Below are positions 16,790 to 25,087 of a stretch of DNA of 64,000 nt, piece after piece. Source of the stretch: Streptomyces sp. ERV7 (GTDB lineage: Bacteria > Actinomycetota > Actinomycetes > Streptomycetales > Streptomycetaceae); assembly GCF_001653515.1 (NCBI RefSeq), contig NZ_LYOY01000051.1:578001-642000 (forward strand), given 5' to 3'. The position numbers and the translations under genes are program-made. Numbering within the stretch: the stretch's first letter is position 1; every line of letters starts with the position of its first letter. The notes under the pieces are model-generated. The model did not search any database and was not told where the DNA came from. It saw only the letters and a program-made list of their open reading frames with translations.

Positions 16790-17191
16790 TCAGCCACCGG
16801 TGAACTGCTGGCGGACGCACTGCTTGTACTGCTGGAAGCTGCCGGGGTCGTAGCACTCCTGGGTCTTGTCGGCGTACCAGACCGTGAAGACGGCGACCAG
16901 CACCGCCACCACGATCGCGAGGGCCGACGTCACCACGGCGGTGACGGCCTTGCCCCGGCCGGTGCCGGTCCGCCTGCTCGTGGCCAGGGCGGTGATGCCC
17001 AGCACCAGACCGACGAGGCCGAGCAGTCCGCCGATGAACACGATCGACGTGCTCAAGGCGATGACGCCCAGCACCATGGCGGCCCCGGCCGGGCCGTTCC
17101 TGCCACCCGGAGGCCGCGTTCCGTAGCCGTGGCCGGGGGGACGGGGGTCCGTTTCAGCGGTCCGCTTCACGGCCGTGTGCGTGGGTGGCAT
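16790..17191 (-). CDS. DUF4190 membrane protein
   Basis: A 133-residue protein starting at the ATG at 17191 behind GGAGGAGA; a longer form from 17212 has a worse ribosome site. A proline- and glycine-rich cytosolic leader of about 35 residues is followed by two linked hydrophobic stretches (AAMVLGVIALSTSIVFIGG and LLGLVGLVLGITALATS), then a third near residue 85, AVVTSALAIVVAVLVAVFTV. This is the DUF4190 pattern. The C-terminal tail has two cysteines (ECYD and KQCVRQQF) and probably lies outside the membrane. Such proteins are very common in Streptomyces and of unknown role. Confidence 0.82.
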   Translation of the reverse strand: MPPTHTAVKRTAETDPRPPGHGYGTRPPGGRNGPAGAAMVLGVIALSTSIVFIGGLLGLVGLVLGITALATSRRTGTGRGKAVTAVVTSALAIVVAVLVAVFTVWYADKTQECYDPGSFQQYKQCVRQQFTGG

Positions 17192-17294
17192 CTGTCTCCT
17201 CCGAGGGGTCATCAGCGGTCCTTCCGCCGAACCGGCAGGACACGATCATGGTTCTCGGAGGCCTGGACGCGCATCGCGTGAAAGCGGGAAAAAC

Positions 17295-17316
17295 CCCTCC
17301 CCCGATCGGGGGAGGG
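17295..17316. promoter_or_regulatory. Perfect 22-bp palindrome upstream of the two-component genes
   Basis: The left half CCCTCCCCCGA (17295-17305) is exactly mirrored by TCGGGGGAGGG (17306-17316). It ends 34 bases before the kinase start at 17351. It could be an operator of the response regulator encoded downstream or a hairpin in the leader. Confidence 0.6.
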
Positions 17317-17350
17317 CGCCGGTGAGCTGCCCGGTCATACTGGGGCGATC

Positions 17351-18676
17351 ATGATGAGGGGAATCCGGCCGCTGCTGCGCGGCTCCACGTATGCGGGCAT
17401 GCTGTTGGCCTATTGCGGCGCGTTGGCGAGCCTTCCACTGCTGGCGTGCGCGCTGCTCGTCACACTGGTGTGGCCATCCGGTCCTTACGGGGCGCGGGCT
17501 GCCCTGGTCCTTGTGGTCTGGGCGGCGCTGATCGGCGCGGTGGGGCTGGCCCGCACCACACGGCGGGCGCTGATCGCGGTCGCCCGTCGACTGCTGGGGG
17601 TGCCGCTGCCGGACCCGGTCACCACACGTCGGCGGGCGAGCACGTCCGACACCGCGCCGACTCCTCCCGCGTCGGACCCCGCCTCGCCGCACCCGGTAGG
17701 TATATCCGGCCCCGACCGCTGGAGGACGCCCCTCTGGTTGTTGCTGCACGTGGCCCTCGGGTGGATGGGCGCGGTGGTGAGCGGTTTGCTGGTCATCGCG
17801 GGACTGACCCTCCCGGCGAGCGACTGGTTCCGCGCCGAGGCGGAGCTGAACCTGTTCGGCTGGTCGGCGCGCGCCGAGGGCGGCTGGCAGAGCTGGGTGG
17901 CGGCACTCGGCTGCCTGCTGTCGGCCGCGGCCGTCTGCGCGGTGGTCACGAGCACACTGCGGTGGCTGGCGCCCAGGCTGCTGGGTCCCTCGTCGGCCGA
18001 GCGGCTCGCGCTGGCGGCCGAGCGGGAGCTGAAGCTCGCCGAACGCAACCGGCTGGCCCACGAGTTGCACGACTCGATCGGACACACGCTGACGGCGACC
18101 ACGATCCAGGCGGCCGTCGCGGGCGAGGTGCTCAGCGCGGACCCGGTCGCGGCGCGCGCCGCCCTGCGCAGCATCGAGGAGTCGACCCGTGCCGCGCTGG
18201 AGGACCTGGACTACGTACTGGGAGTGCTGCGCGAGCAGAAGGCGGAGACGGCGCCCACCCGGACCCTGGCCGACCTGCCCGAGCTGCTCGACCGTTTGCG
18301 GCACGCGGGCGCGGTGGTGGAACCGCAGCTGTCGGGCGACTTGACGCAGGTGCAGGGAACGCTGTCCCGGGCGGCGTACAGGATCCTGCAGGAGGGGCTG
18401 ACCAACGCGTTGCGGCACGGGGCGGGCGGCCCGATCGAGATCCGCGTGGCGGCCGCCCCGGACGCGCTGGAGCTCAGCGTGGTCAACGGGACCGGGGCCG
18501 ATACGCGTACGGGTACAGGAACAGGCAGACGCCCGGGTGCCTTCCCCACGTCCGGGCACGGTCTGCCCGGGCTGGCCGAGCGGGTGCGGCTGCTGCACGG
18601 CGAGATCGAGGCCGGCCCGGACGGGCCGCGGCACTGGAAGCTGGCGGTCCGGCTGCCGGTACGGTTGTCCGCATGA
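17351..18676 (+). CDS. NarL-type sensor histidine kinase
   Basis: A 441-residue membrane kinase. There are two hydrophobic segments near residues 15-75 and two more near 130-200, giving four predicted helices with little extracellular sequence. The HisKA_3 motif AERNRLAHELHDSIGH puts the phospho-accepting histidine at H240. The HATPase end has ILQEGLTNALRHG (N box) and GHGLPGLAERVRLLHG (G box). The signal is likely sensed within the membrane or cytosol. Its stop overlaps the response-regulator start by ATGA, so the pair is one unit. Confidence 0.92.
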   Translation: MMRGIRPLLRGSTYAGMLLAYCGALASLPLLACALLVTLVWPSGPYGARAALVLVVWAALIGAVGLARTTRRALIAVARRLLGVPLPDPVTTRRRASTSDTAPTPPASDPASPHPVGISGPDRWRTPLWLLLHVALGWMGAVVSGLLVIAGLTLPASDWFRAEAELNLFGWSARAEGGWQSWVAALGCLLSAAAVCAVVTSTLRWLAPRLLGPSSAERLALAAERELKLAERNRLAHELHDSIGHTLTATTIQAAVAGEVLSADPVAARAALRSIEESTRAALEDLDYVLGVLREQKAETAPTRTLADLPELLDRLRHAGAVVEPQLSGDLTQVQGTLSRAAYRILQEGLTNALRHGAGGPIEIRVAAAPDALELSVVNGTGADTRTGTGTGRRPGAFPTSGHGLPGLAERVRLLHGEIEAGPDGPRHWKLAVRLPVRLSA

Positions 18677-19398
18677 TCGCCTCCGACATGAGCGCCGCCG
18701 GCACGACCAACCCGGGGGCGAGCGCGGTCCCCGGCAGCGGCGCCCCCGTCACCCTCCTGATCGCGGACGACGACGAGGTGACCCGCAGCGGTCTGCGCAC
18801 CCTGCTCGCGGCACAGCCGGGGATCGCGGTGGTGGGGGAGGCCGCCGACGGCGTCGAGGCGGTCGATCAGGCGCGCACACTGCGGCCCGACGTGGTCCTG
18901 ATGGACGTACGGATGCCGCGGCGCAACGGACTTGAGGCCACCCGGCAGCTGCTGACCGAGTCGGCCGAACCGCCGAAGGTCGTGGTGATCACCACCTTCG
19001 AGAACGACGACTACGTCACCGCCGCGCTCGGCGCGGGAGCCAGTGGGTTCGTGCTCAAGCGGTTCCCGGTCCGGCAGATCGCGGAGGCGGTACGGGTGGT
19101 GGCGGCGGGGGAGACGATCCTCTTCCCCGCGGCACTGCGCCGGATGGTCACCGCCCGCCCGCTGGGCTCCGCCGAGGCGTTGCCGAAGGCGGCGCTCACG
19201 GGGCGGGAGGAGGAGGTGCTGCGGCAGATGGCCACCGGCCTGTCCAACCCGGAGATCGCCGAGGCGCTCAGGGTGAGCCTGGAGACGGTGAAGACGCACG
19301 TGGGGAACGTACTGACCAAGCTCGGTGCGCAGAACCGGACCCACGCCGTGGTGATCGCGTACGAGTCCGGACTGGTGGTGCCGGGGTTCGCCGCCTGA
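18673..19398 (+). CDS. NarL/LuxR-type response regulator
   Basis: A 241-residue regulator, partner of the kinase immediately upstream. The receiver begins at about residue 26 (TLLIADDDEVTRSGLRTLL), with the phospho-acceptor D78 in VVLMDVRMPRRNG and the conserved lysine in GFVLKRFP. The C-terminal LuxR domain has LTGREEEVLRQMATGLSNPE and TVKTHVGNVLTKLG. The first 25 residues are an unstructured extension; an internal ATG at residue 6 is an alternative start. The targets are unknown, but the 22-bp palindrome upstream of the operon is a candidate autoregulatory site. Confidence 0.93.
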   Translation: MIASDMSAAGTTNPGASAVPGSGAPVTLLIADDDEVTRSGLRTLLAAQPGIAVVGEAADGVEAVDQARTLRPDVVLMDVRMPRRNGLEATRQLLTESAEPPKVVVITTFENDDYVTAALGAGASGFVLKRFPVRQIAEAVRVVAAGETILFPAALRRMVTARPLGSAEALPKAALTGREEEVLRQMATGLSNPEIAEALRVSLETVKTHVGNVLTKLGAQNRTHAVVIAYESGLVVPGFAA

Positions 19399-19514
19399 CA
19401 CCTCCTGATCCGGCCGTTGGCAGACCACGCCGTTTGGGGACGGGATACCGCCGCTGCCCGGGGCGTTCGAAAACCCGAGTGCATCGGTTCGTACGGCTCT
19501 GGGATCATTCCCGG

Positions 19515-21689
19515 ATGGTCCACCGTTTCGAACCCCTGGTCATCCGGCACACCCACCGCCTTCCCGCCCCCGACGGGCCCGCAGGACAAGGCGGGGTCGC
19601 GGCGCGGCAGTTCGACGCCGCGCTGATGTCGGTGGGATTCACACTCTCGGCGCGGTTGCTCGGTCATCTGTCGGAGCTGTCCGAGGGGACGGTCGTCGAC
19701 ACCGCCGTACGGACGCTGGACACGGTCCGCGCGATGGTCGGCGACCACGTCGAGCACAACGCCTACTTCATCGACTTCCCGGCCAACGTGCCGGACACGG
19801 TGGACTTCTGGGCCCAGTGCGTCAGCGACGCGCTCGCCGACGAGGCCTCGCGCGAGAGCACGCTCGCCCAGCTGAGCACGGGCGTCCTCGACCTGCTGAC
19901 CCTGCCGACGTACGGCCGCCACCAGCACACATACGCCCAGATGCTCGCCGTACAGGACGAGTTGATCGCCGCGGCCGGTGACCGGCTGACCGTCCTGCAC
20001 CTGGGCGGCACCCTGAACGACGAAGTCACCGCCCTCTACCTGGCGCTGGCCGGGAGCACCACGCCGCTGGGCGACGAGGGGCTGCTCGACCTGGCCGCAC
20101 TCGCCGGGCAGTGCGCGGACGGGCCGCAGCCCGAGGAGATCCCGGTCCGGGAGAACCGTGCCGTCGTCAACCGCGCCCGGCTGGCGACCGGTTCGGGCCT
20201 GCTGGTGGACACCGTCACCGATGTGCTCCGGCTGGCCTGCGCGCTGTCGGACGGTGACGTGACCCTTGTGGAGCCGACCCGGTTCCGGTCGCCGTCCCGC
20301 GCGGTGCGGCGCGCCCTGCTCGCGGGCCTCGACACGGTCGTCGCGGCGTCCCCGGCCAAGCTCGCCGACGTGGGAGCGCACCGAGAGGCGTTCAAGCGGC
20401 TGGGCGAGCGGCTGCACGCGCACGAGTACGCGGCGCGCTGGCCGCACGCCGCCGACGTGTTCGCCGTCGCCCGGGGAGAGAAGGAGGCCCGCTCCCTCGA
20501 CAGCCGTGTGGCGGAGCTGCTCGGCGCGCGCGACGTCACCGGGGCGACGCGGCTGCTGGAGTCCGCTCCGGGCAAGCTGTTCCGCGCACTGGACCATCTG
20601 CTGCGGGCGTGTGTCACTCAGGAGGAGCGCGACGCGGTGGCGGACGCCGCCGAACGGGTCGCCCCGCAGGTGTCCGGCCGGGTCGTCCTGTCGATGCGTG
20701 AGCACCTCCACAACCGCGCACAGCAGGGCGACGCGCGCCGTGTCTTCGTCAACCGGCTCGGCCGTGCCTGGGTGAGCGCCGACACCCGCCCGCCCGTGCC
20801 CGCGGCCGAGCGCGAACGGCTGATGGACGCCCTGGACACCGAGCTGCGCCGCCGACTGCCCGACCCCGGCCACCTGCTGATCGCCCCCGACGTCCTCGAC
20901 GTCGCGCTGCCGCTCAGCGGCAGGGCGACGTCGGCCGGCCTCGGTGTGCTGCCCCGCGGCTCGCTCTCCCCGGTCGACGGCGAGCTGCTGCGGTTCTTCG
21001 TCCACTGGAAGCAGACGAGCCACAGCACCGACTTCGACCTGTCGGCGCTGATGCTGGACGCCTCGTACGAGACCGTGGCCTGGCTGTCGTACACCGCGCT
21101 CACCGAGCTCGAGGGCGAGCACTCCGGAGACATCACCGACGCGGCCGAGGGCGCCTCGGAGTTCATCAACCTGCGCCTGGGCGCGGTGCGCGGCACCTAT
21201 GTCGTCCCGCAGGTCAACATCTTCTCGGGGGAGGGGTTCGAGGAGGTCGAGGAGTCGTTCTTCGGCTTCATGCTGCGCGACGCCGAGCAGAAGGGCCGCC
21301 CCTTCGAGCCGCGCACGGTCCGGATGAAGTCCGAGCTGCGCGGCCCGGGCCGGGTCGCGCTGCCGCTGGCGTTCGTACGCGGGGAGGACGGCCGCTGGCG
21401 GGCCAAGTGGTTGCACCTGTACCTCAAGGGCAGCCCGAACTCCAACCGGGTGGAGGGCAACCGGGTCTCGGTCGCCGTCCTGCTGCGCGGCCTGGTCGAG
21501 CGCGAGTACCTCACGGTCCGCTACCTCACCGGCCTGATGGCCGACCGGGCGACGGCCACCACGCTGTGGGACGGTGTGTCGGTTCCGGACGGCCCCGTCA
21601 CGTACATCGGCATGGAACGCCCCGAAGGGCTGCACCCCGACTCGCGCGTCCTCACACCGGGAAATCTGCGCGACCTGATCCCCGCGTGA
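19515..21689 (+). CDS. Large cytosolic protein with TerD-like C-terminal domain (MXAN_6230/SCO0854-like)
   Basis: From the ATG at 19515 (MVHRFEPLVIRHTHRLP) the protein has 724 residues; no strong ribosome site is seen. The N-terminal 470 residues are helical and resemble the MXAN_6230/SCO0854 family (LTLPTYGRHQHTYAQML, TVLHLGGTLNDEVTALYLAL). The C-terminal part around residues 490-600 has the TerD calcium-binding fold pattern: DFDLSALMLDASYETV, SYTALTELEGEHSGDIT, then YVVPQVNIFSGEGFEEVEE. The N-terminal RING-finger cysteines found in named members of that family are not present. TerD domains are tied to tellurite and stress responses. Its exact role is unknown. Confidence 0.7.
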   Translation: MVHRFEPLVIRHTHRLPAPDGPAGQGGVAARQFDAALMSVGFTLSARLLGHLSELSEGTVVDTAVRTLDTVRAMVGDHVEHNAYFIDFPANVPDTVDFWAQCVSDALADEASRESTLAQLSTGVLDLLTLPTYGRHQHTYAQMLAVQDELIAAAGDRLTVLHLGGTLNDEVTALYLALAGSTTPLGDEGLLDLAALAGQCADGPQPEEIPVRENRAVVNRARLATGSGLLVDTVTDVLRLACALSDGDVTLVEPTRFRSPSRAVRRALLAGLDTVVAASPAKLADVGAHREAFKRLGERLHAHEYAARWPHAADVFAVARGEKEARSLDSRVAELLGARDVTGATRLLESAPGKLFRALDHLLRACVTQEERDAVADAAERVAPQVSGRVVLSMREHLHNRAQQGDARRVFVNRLGRAWVSADTRPPVPAAERERLMDALDTELRRRLPDPGHLLIAPDVLDVALPLSGRATSAGLGVLPRGSLSPVDGELLRFFVHWKQTSHSTDFDLSALMLDASYETVAWLSYTALTELEGEHSGDITDAAEGASEFINLRLGAVRGTYVVPQVNIFSGEGFEEVEESFFGFMLRDAEQKGRPFEPRTVRMKSELRGPGRVALPLAFVRGEDGRWRAKWLHLYLKGSPNSNRVEGNRVSVAVLLRGLVEREYLTVRYLTGLMADRATATTLWDGVSVPDGPVTYIGMERPEGLHPDSRVLTPGNLRDLIPA

Positions 21690-21778
21690 CTGCTACTGTT
21701 GGCCGGGCGAGGCCATGAACGGACTTCCTTCTCACACTCCAATGAAATAGTCCCTTCGCTTTCCTCGCCTTCGACATC

Positions 21779-21807
21779 GCGCCGGGGTGCCTGTGGCACC
21801 CCGGCGC
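21779..21807 (+). terminator. Terminator of the TerD-like gene
   Basis: Two perfect 13-bp arms (GCGCCGGGGTGCC and its complement) flank the loop TGT, 90 bases after the stop at 21689. The rest of the 323-base gap to 22013 holds no convincing gene. A GGGAGGAA ribosome site for the next gene lies at 22001-22008. Confidence 0.8.
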
Positions 21808-22012
21808 TGTCATGTCCGGAGATGGCCTGCGTACCGCCGGAGTTGACCTCCTCGCGGTGCTACCGCGGTGGGTCTACGGGAAACTCAACCCCGCGTTGGA
21901 CGACCGCCCGCGAGGTGCTTTGTAGCTTCGTTGTCGACCGCGACGCCCGAGACCGGGACTGCCCCCCCCGGCCGACAGGGTGTGGCATGACCGTCGAAAC
22001 GGGAGGAACCAA

Positions 22013-22354
22013 GTGCGTCTACGTGGAGCGGTGTTGTCGGTCGCGACGGCGCTGGCCGTCGCTGCCCCTGTGGCACCGGCGGTGGCGGCCGGCCCGGCGA
22101 GTCCACCGGCTGTTCAGGCCGGCGTCCAGGCCCTGAAGTGTCACACGAACTGGCAGAACAGCACCTCGGCCAACGTGTGGTGTGACGGGCACGGCCCGGC
22201 CCGGTACGGAGCCAGCATTCTCTGCAAGAAGGGCTCCCTGCAGAAGCAGCTCAACTACGGCCCCGGACCGTGGCAGGGCGACCGCCGAGGCATCAGCATG
22301 TACTGCCCCGACGGTGGCTTCAAGCGTGTGAAGCAGTGGGGCTGGCCGGGCTAG
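22013..22354 (+). CDS. Small secreted cysteine-containing protein
   Basis: A 113-residue protein beginning with GTG at 22013 behind GGGAGGAA. Residues 1-27 are a signal peptide (RLRGAVLSVATALAVAAP, cleavage near AVAA). The mature part of about 85 residues contains four cysteines in the order KCHTN, WCDGH, LCKKG, YCPDG, suggesting two disulfides, and many aromatic and glycine residues (NYGPGPWQGD, QWGWPG at the end). I do not recognise a family. Small secreted disulfide proteins of this size are frequent in Streptomyces. A strong terminator follows, so it is its own transcription unit. Confidence 0.75.
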   Translation: MRLRGAVLSVATALAVAAPVAPAVAAGPASPPAVQAGVQALKCHTNWQNSTSANVWCDGHGPARYGASILCKKGSLQKQLNYGPGPWQGDRRGISMYCPDGGFKRVKQWGWPG

Positions 22355-22372
22355 TAGGCCGGGGCACGACGC

Positions 22373-22405
22373 GCCGGTGGGACAGCGTTTCGCTGTCCCA
22401 CCGGC
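22373..22405 (+). terminator. Terminator of the small secreted protein gene
   Basis: Arms GCCGGTGGGACAGCG (22373-22387) and CGCTGTCCCACCGGC (22391-22405) pair over 15 bp around a TTT loop. It lies 18 bases after the stop codon and is followed by TTTCG. Confidence 0.88.
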
Positions 22406-22489
22406 TTTCGTGTGAGCGGGCGGCCGGTGCTGCCATGACACCCGGGGGCCGCTTCCGTGGGGGAATCCGATGGCGCTTGGCGCTGACGA

Positions 22490-23416
22490 CTACGCCCACG
22501 CCGGTGTCCACGTCCCGGTGTCGGTGTGGGCGGCTCGCCGGGCGCGCAGGTGGTCGCGGAGTGCGGTGAGTGCCGGGTGCGGGTTGTCGCGGTGCCAGAT
22601 CAGTGAGTGCGGGTAGACCGGGGCCGGGTCCCGCAGGGCGATGCGGCGCAGACCGTGGTCGGCGGGCCAGACGAGGCGGGTCTGCTCGCCGACCAGGGTC
22701 GCCAGTGACCGGGAGTCGGCGATGGTGTCCAGGAGGGGCTCGGTGCCGAAGTCGGGGCCGGTGACCTCGATGGTGAGGGCGAACGCGGCGGCGAGGGCGT
22801 CGTAGTAGGCGGCCCACTCGGTGCCCGCCACGATGCCGGGCATCCAGATCCGGTGTCCGACGAGCTCGGCGGGTGTGACCGCGCGGGCGGAGGCGAGCTC
22901 GTGGGCCGGTCCGGTGAGAAGCTGGAGGGGCTCGTCGTGGACCCGGGCGACCTCGATGCCGTCGGGGAGCCGTCGGCCGGGCATCGTCACGGCGCGGAAG
23001 GACGCGTCGATCGTGCCGGACCGGATGGCCTCGACGGCCGCGTCGGCGTCGAAGAGCGTCACGACATCGAGCTCGGCCTCGGGGTGCGCCCGGTGGAAGT
23101 CGCCCAGCAGGGCGGCCGGGGCGAGCCGTCGGCCGATCACATCGACGCGCAGCGCGCGGCTGCCGGGCCGCACCGAGGCGACCGCCCGCTCCTCGGCCCG
23201 CAGCAGGTCGCGGGCGTGGGGCAGGAACGCCTGGCCGTCGATCGTGAGCTTCGCTCCGCGTGCGCCGCGCGTGAACAGCCGTACGCCGAGGGTCTTCTCC
23301 AGCGTGGCGATGCGCTTGGAGACGGCCTGCTGGGTGACGGACAGTTCGGCGGCGGCATCCTGGAAGCGCCCCGCGTCCGCGGCGGCCACGAAGGTGCGCA
23401 CAGCGTCGAGGTCCAT
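22490..23416 (-). CDS. LysR-type transcriptional regulator
   Basis: A 308-residue regulator from the ATG at 23416 (MDLDAVRTFVAAADAGRFQD); the ATG at 23425 is an equal alternative. Residues 1-60 are the LysR winged helix-turn-helix with SVTQQAVSKRIATLEKTLGVRLFTRG. Residues 90-300 form the periplasmic-binding-like effector domain. It is divergent from hen1, with a 15-bp palindrome (23435-23449) right next to its start that is likely its own operator. LysR proteins commonly control a divergent gene, but control of an RNA-repair operon by one would be unusual. The effector is unknown. Confidence 0.9.
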   Translation of the reverse strand: MDLDAVRTFVAAADAGRFQDAAAELSVTQQAVSKRIATLEKTLGVRLFTRGARGAKLTIDGQAFLPHARDLLRAEERAVASVRPGSRALRVDVIGRRLAPAALLGDFHRAHPEAELDVVTLFDADAAVEAIRSGTIDASFRAVTMPGRRLPDGIEVARVHDEPLQLLTGPAHELASARAVTPAELVGHRIWMPGIVAGTEWAAYYDALAAAFALTIEVTGPDFGTEPLLDTIADSRSLATLVGEQTRLVWPADHGLRRIALRDPAPVYPHSLIWHRDNPHPALTALRDHLRARRAAHTDTGTWTPAWA

Positions 23417-23434
23417 GCCGGTCATCGTATGCGT

Positions 23435-23449
23435 ACAACCGCTGGTTGT
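23435..23449. promoter_or_regulatory. Probable LysR operator
   Basis: ACAACC-GCT-GGTTGT is a perfect 6-bp inverted repeat with a 3-base spacer, starting 18 bases upstream of the LysR start codon. A further GGTTGT half-site follows at about 23465. This position and form fit a LysR autoregulatory site. Confidence 0.5.
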
Positions 23450-23486
23450 GTGGTCGTGGCCGACCGGTTGTTTGATCTCGCCGTAT

Positions 23487-23521
23487 CCCACTCGCTTTGA
23501 TACCGGTGGTCAGCGAGTGGG
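23487..23521. promoter_or_regulatory. Long inverted repeat between lysR and hen1
   Basis: CCCACTCGCT (23487-23496) and AGCGAGTGGG (23512-23521) are perfectly complementary 10-bp arms around a 15-base loop. It lies 100 bases before hen1. It could be an operator or a hairpin that insulates the divergent promoters. Confidence 0.4.
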
Positions 23522-23620
23522 TTCGGCCCGTACACAGCCGAAAGGCCGACCCCACCGCCCCGCCCCCCGGCGGGAGAAAATGCCTGGTAGGAGCCGCCCA
23601 AACCGGGTGATACTCGATGC

Positions 23621-25087
23621 GTGTTCCTGACAATCACCACGACCGGTACCCCTGAACGCCCCGCCACCGACCTCGGCTTCCTGCTGCACAAGCATCCCGG
23701 GAAGGCGCAGGCGTTCTCCACCTCGCACGGCACCGCGCACGTCCTCTACCCCGAGGCGACCGCCGAGCGCTGCACGGCCGCGTTGCTCTTGGAGGTGGAC
23801 CCGGTCGCGCTGGTACGGCGGGGCAAGGGCAAGGGCCGTGGTGGAGCGCCCGATTCCGCGCTGGCGCAGTACGTCAACGACCGCCCGTACGCGGCGTCGT
23901 CGTTGATGTCCGTGGCGCTGAGCACCGTCTTCAAGAGTGCTCTGCGTGGTGTGTGCAACGCGCTGCCGGAGCGGGCCGAGGCGCCCTTGCCGCTGCGGAT
24001 CGAGGTGCCGGCGCTGCCCGCGCGCGGCGGTGCCGACCTGGTGCACAAGCTGTTCGGGCCGCTGGGCTGGGCCTCGGTCTCGGCGGAGCCCGTCGTGCTG
24101 GACGAGGAGTTCCCGGAGTGGGGCGAGTCCCGTTACGTACGGCTCGTACTGGAAGGGGAGCTGAGGCTCGCCGACGCGCTGCGGCAGCTGTACGTACTGC
24201 TGCCGGTGCTCGACGACGCCAAGCACTACTGGGTCGCGCCCGACGAGGTCGACAAGTTGCTGCGCGCCGGTGACGGTTGGCTGGCCGAGCATCCCGAGCA
24301 GAAGTTGATCACCAGCCGCTATCTGTCCCGTCGCTGGGGGCTGACCCGGCAGGCGATGGAGCGCCTCGAACTGGTGCGGCTGGCCGAGGCCGATGACATC
24401 GCGGTCGAGGCCCTCGACAACGCGGTGGACGAGACGACCGACACCGAGGAGCGGCCCGTGCCGCTGGCCGTGCAGCGGCGTGAGGCGATCCTGTCGGCGC
24501 TGACCGCCGCCGGGGCGAGCCGGGTCCTCGATCTGGGCTGCGGCCAGGGCCAGTTGGTGCAAGAGCTGCTCAAGGACGTCCGGTTCACCGAGATCGTGGG
24601 TCTGGACGTCTCGATGCGCGCGCTGACGATCGCCGCGCGGCGGCTGCGCCTGGAGCGGATGGGTGAGCGGCAGTCCGGGCGGATCGCTCTGATGCAGGGC
24701 TCGCTCGCGTACACGGACAAGCGGCTCAAGGGGTACGACGCGGCGGTGCTCAGCGAGGTGATCGAGCACCTCGACCTGCCGAGGCTGCCCGCGCTCGAGT
24801 ACGCGGTGTTCGGCGCGGCGCGCCCGCGCACGGTGATCGTGACGACGCCGAACGTCGAGTACAACGTGCGCTGGGAGTCGCTCCCGGCCGGGCATGTGCG
24901 CCACGGCGACCACCGGTTCGAGTGGACGCGCACGGAGTTCCGCGACTGGGCGGCTTCGGTGGCCGAACGGCACGGGTACGGGGTCGAGTTCGTGCCCGTG
25001 GGGCCGGACGACGCCGAGGTGGGTCCGCCCACCCAGATGGCCGTTTTCGAGATGACCACGACCGCGAAGGAGGCGAACGCCGCATGA
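23621..25087 (+). CDS. hen1: 3'-terminal RNA ribose 2'-O-methyltransferase Hen1
   Basis: A 488-residue enzyme that methylates the 2'-OH at the 3' end of a broken RNA before it is sealed, so that the same break cannot be cut again. It starts with GTG at 23621. Residues 1-240 are the Hen1 N-terminal domain (FLTITTTGTPERPATDLGFL). The C-terminal methyltransferase has the SAM motif LDLGCGQGQL near residues 303-312. It also has the manganese site E379, E382, H383 (EVIEHLD) and H431 (GDHRFEW), the E-x2-E-H...H arrangement known from Clostridium thermocellum Hen1. The stop overlaps the pnkp start by ATGA, the usual arrangement of this repair system. Confidence 0.95.
   Translation: MFLTITTTGTPERPATDLGFLLHKHPGKAQAFSTSHGTAHVLYPEATAERCTAALLLEVDPVALVRRGKGKGRGGAPDSALAQYVNDRPYAASSLMSVALSTVFKSALRGVCNALPERAEAPLPLRIEVPALPARGGADLVHKLFGPLGWASVSAEPVVLDEEFPEWGESRYVRLVLEGELRLADALRQLYVLLPVLDDAKHYWVAPDEVDKLLRAGDGWLAEHPEQKLITSRYLSRRWGLTRQAMERLELVRLAEADDIAVEALDNAVDETTDTEERPVPLAVQRREAILSALTAAGASRVLDLGCGQGQLVQELLKDVRFTEIVGLDVSMRALTIAARRLRLERMGERQSGRIALMQGSLAYTDKRLKGYDAAVLSEVIEHLDLPRLPALEYAVFGAARPRTVIVTTPNVEYNVRWESLPAGHVRHGDHRFEWTRTEFRDWAASVAERHGYGVEFVPVGPDDAEVGPPTQMAVFEMTTTAKEANAA

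Noticed and set aside
19011..21635. 874-residue frame antisense to the TerD-like gene
   Set aside because: There are no motifs, and the plus-strand protein is coherent along its whole length.
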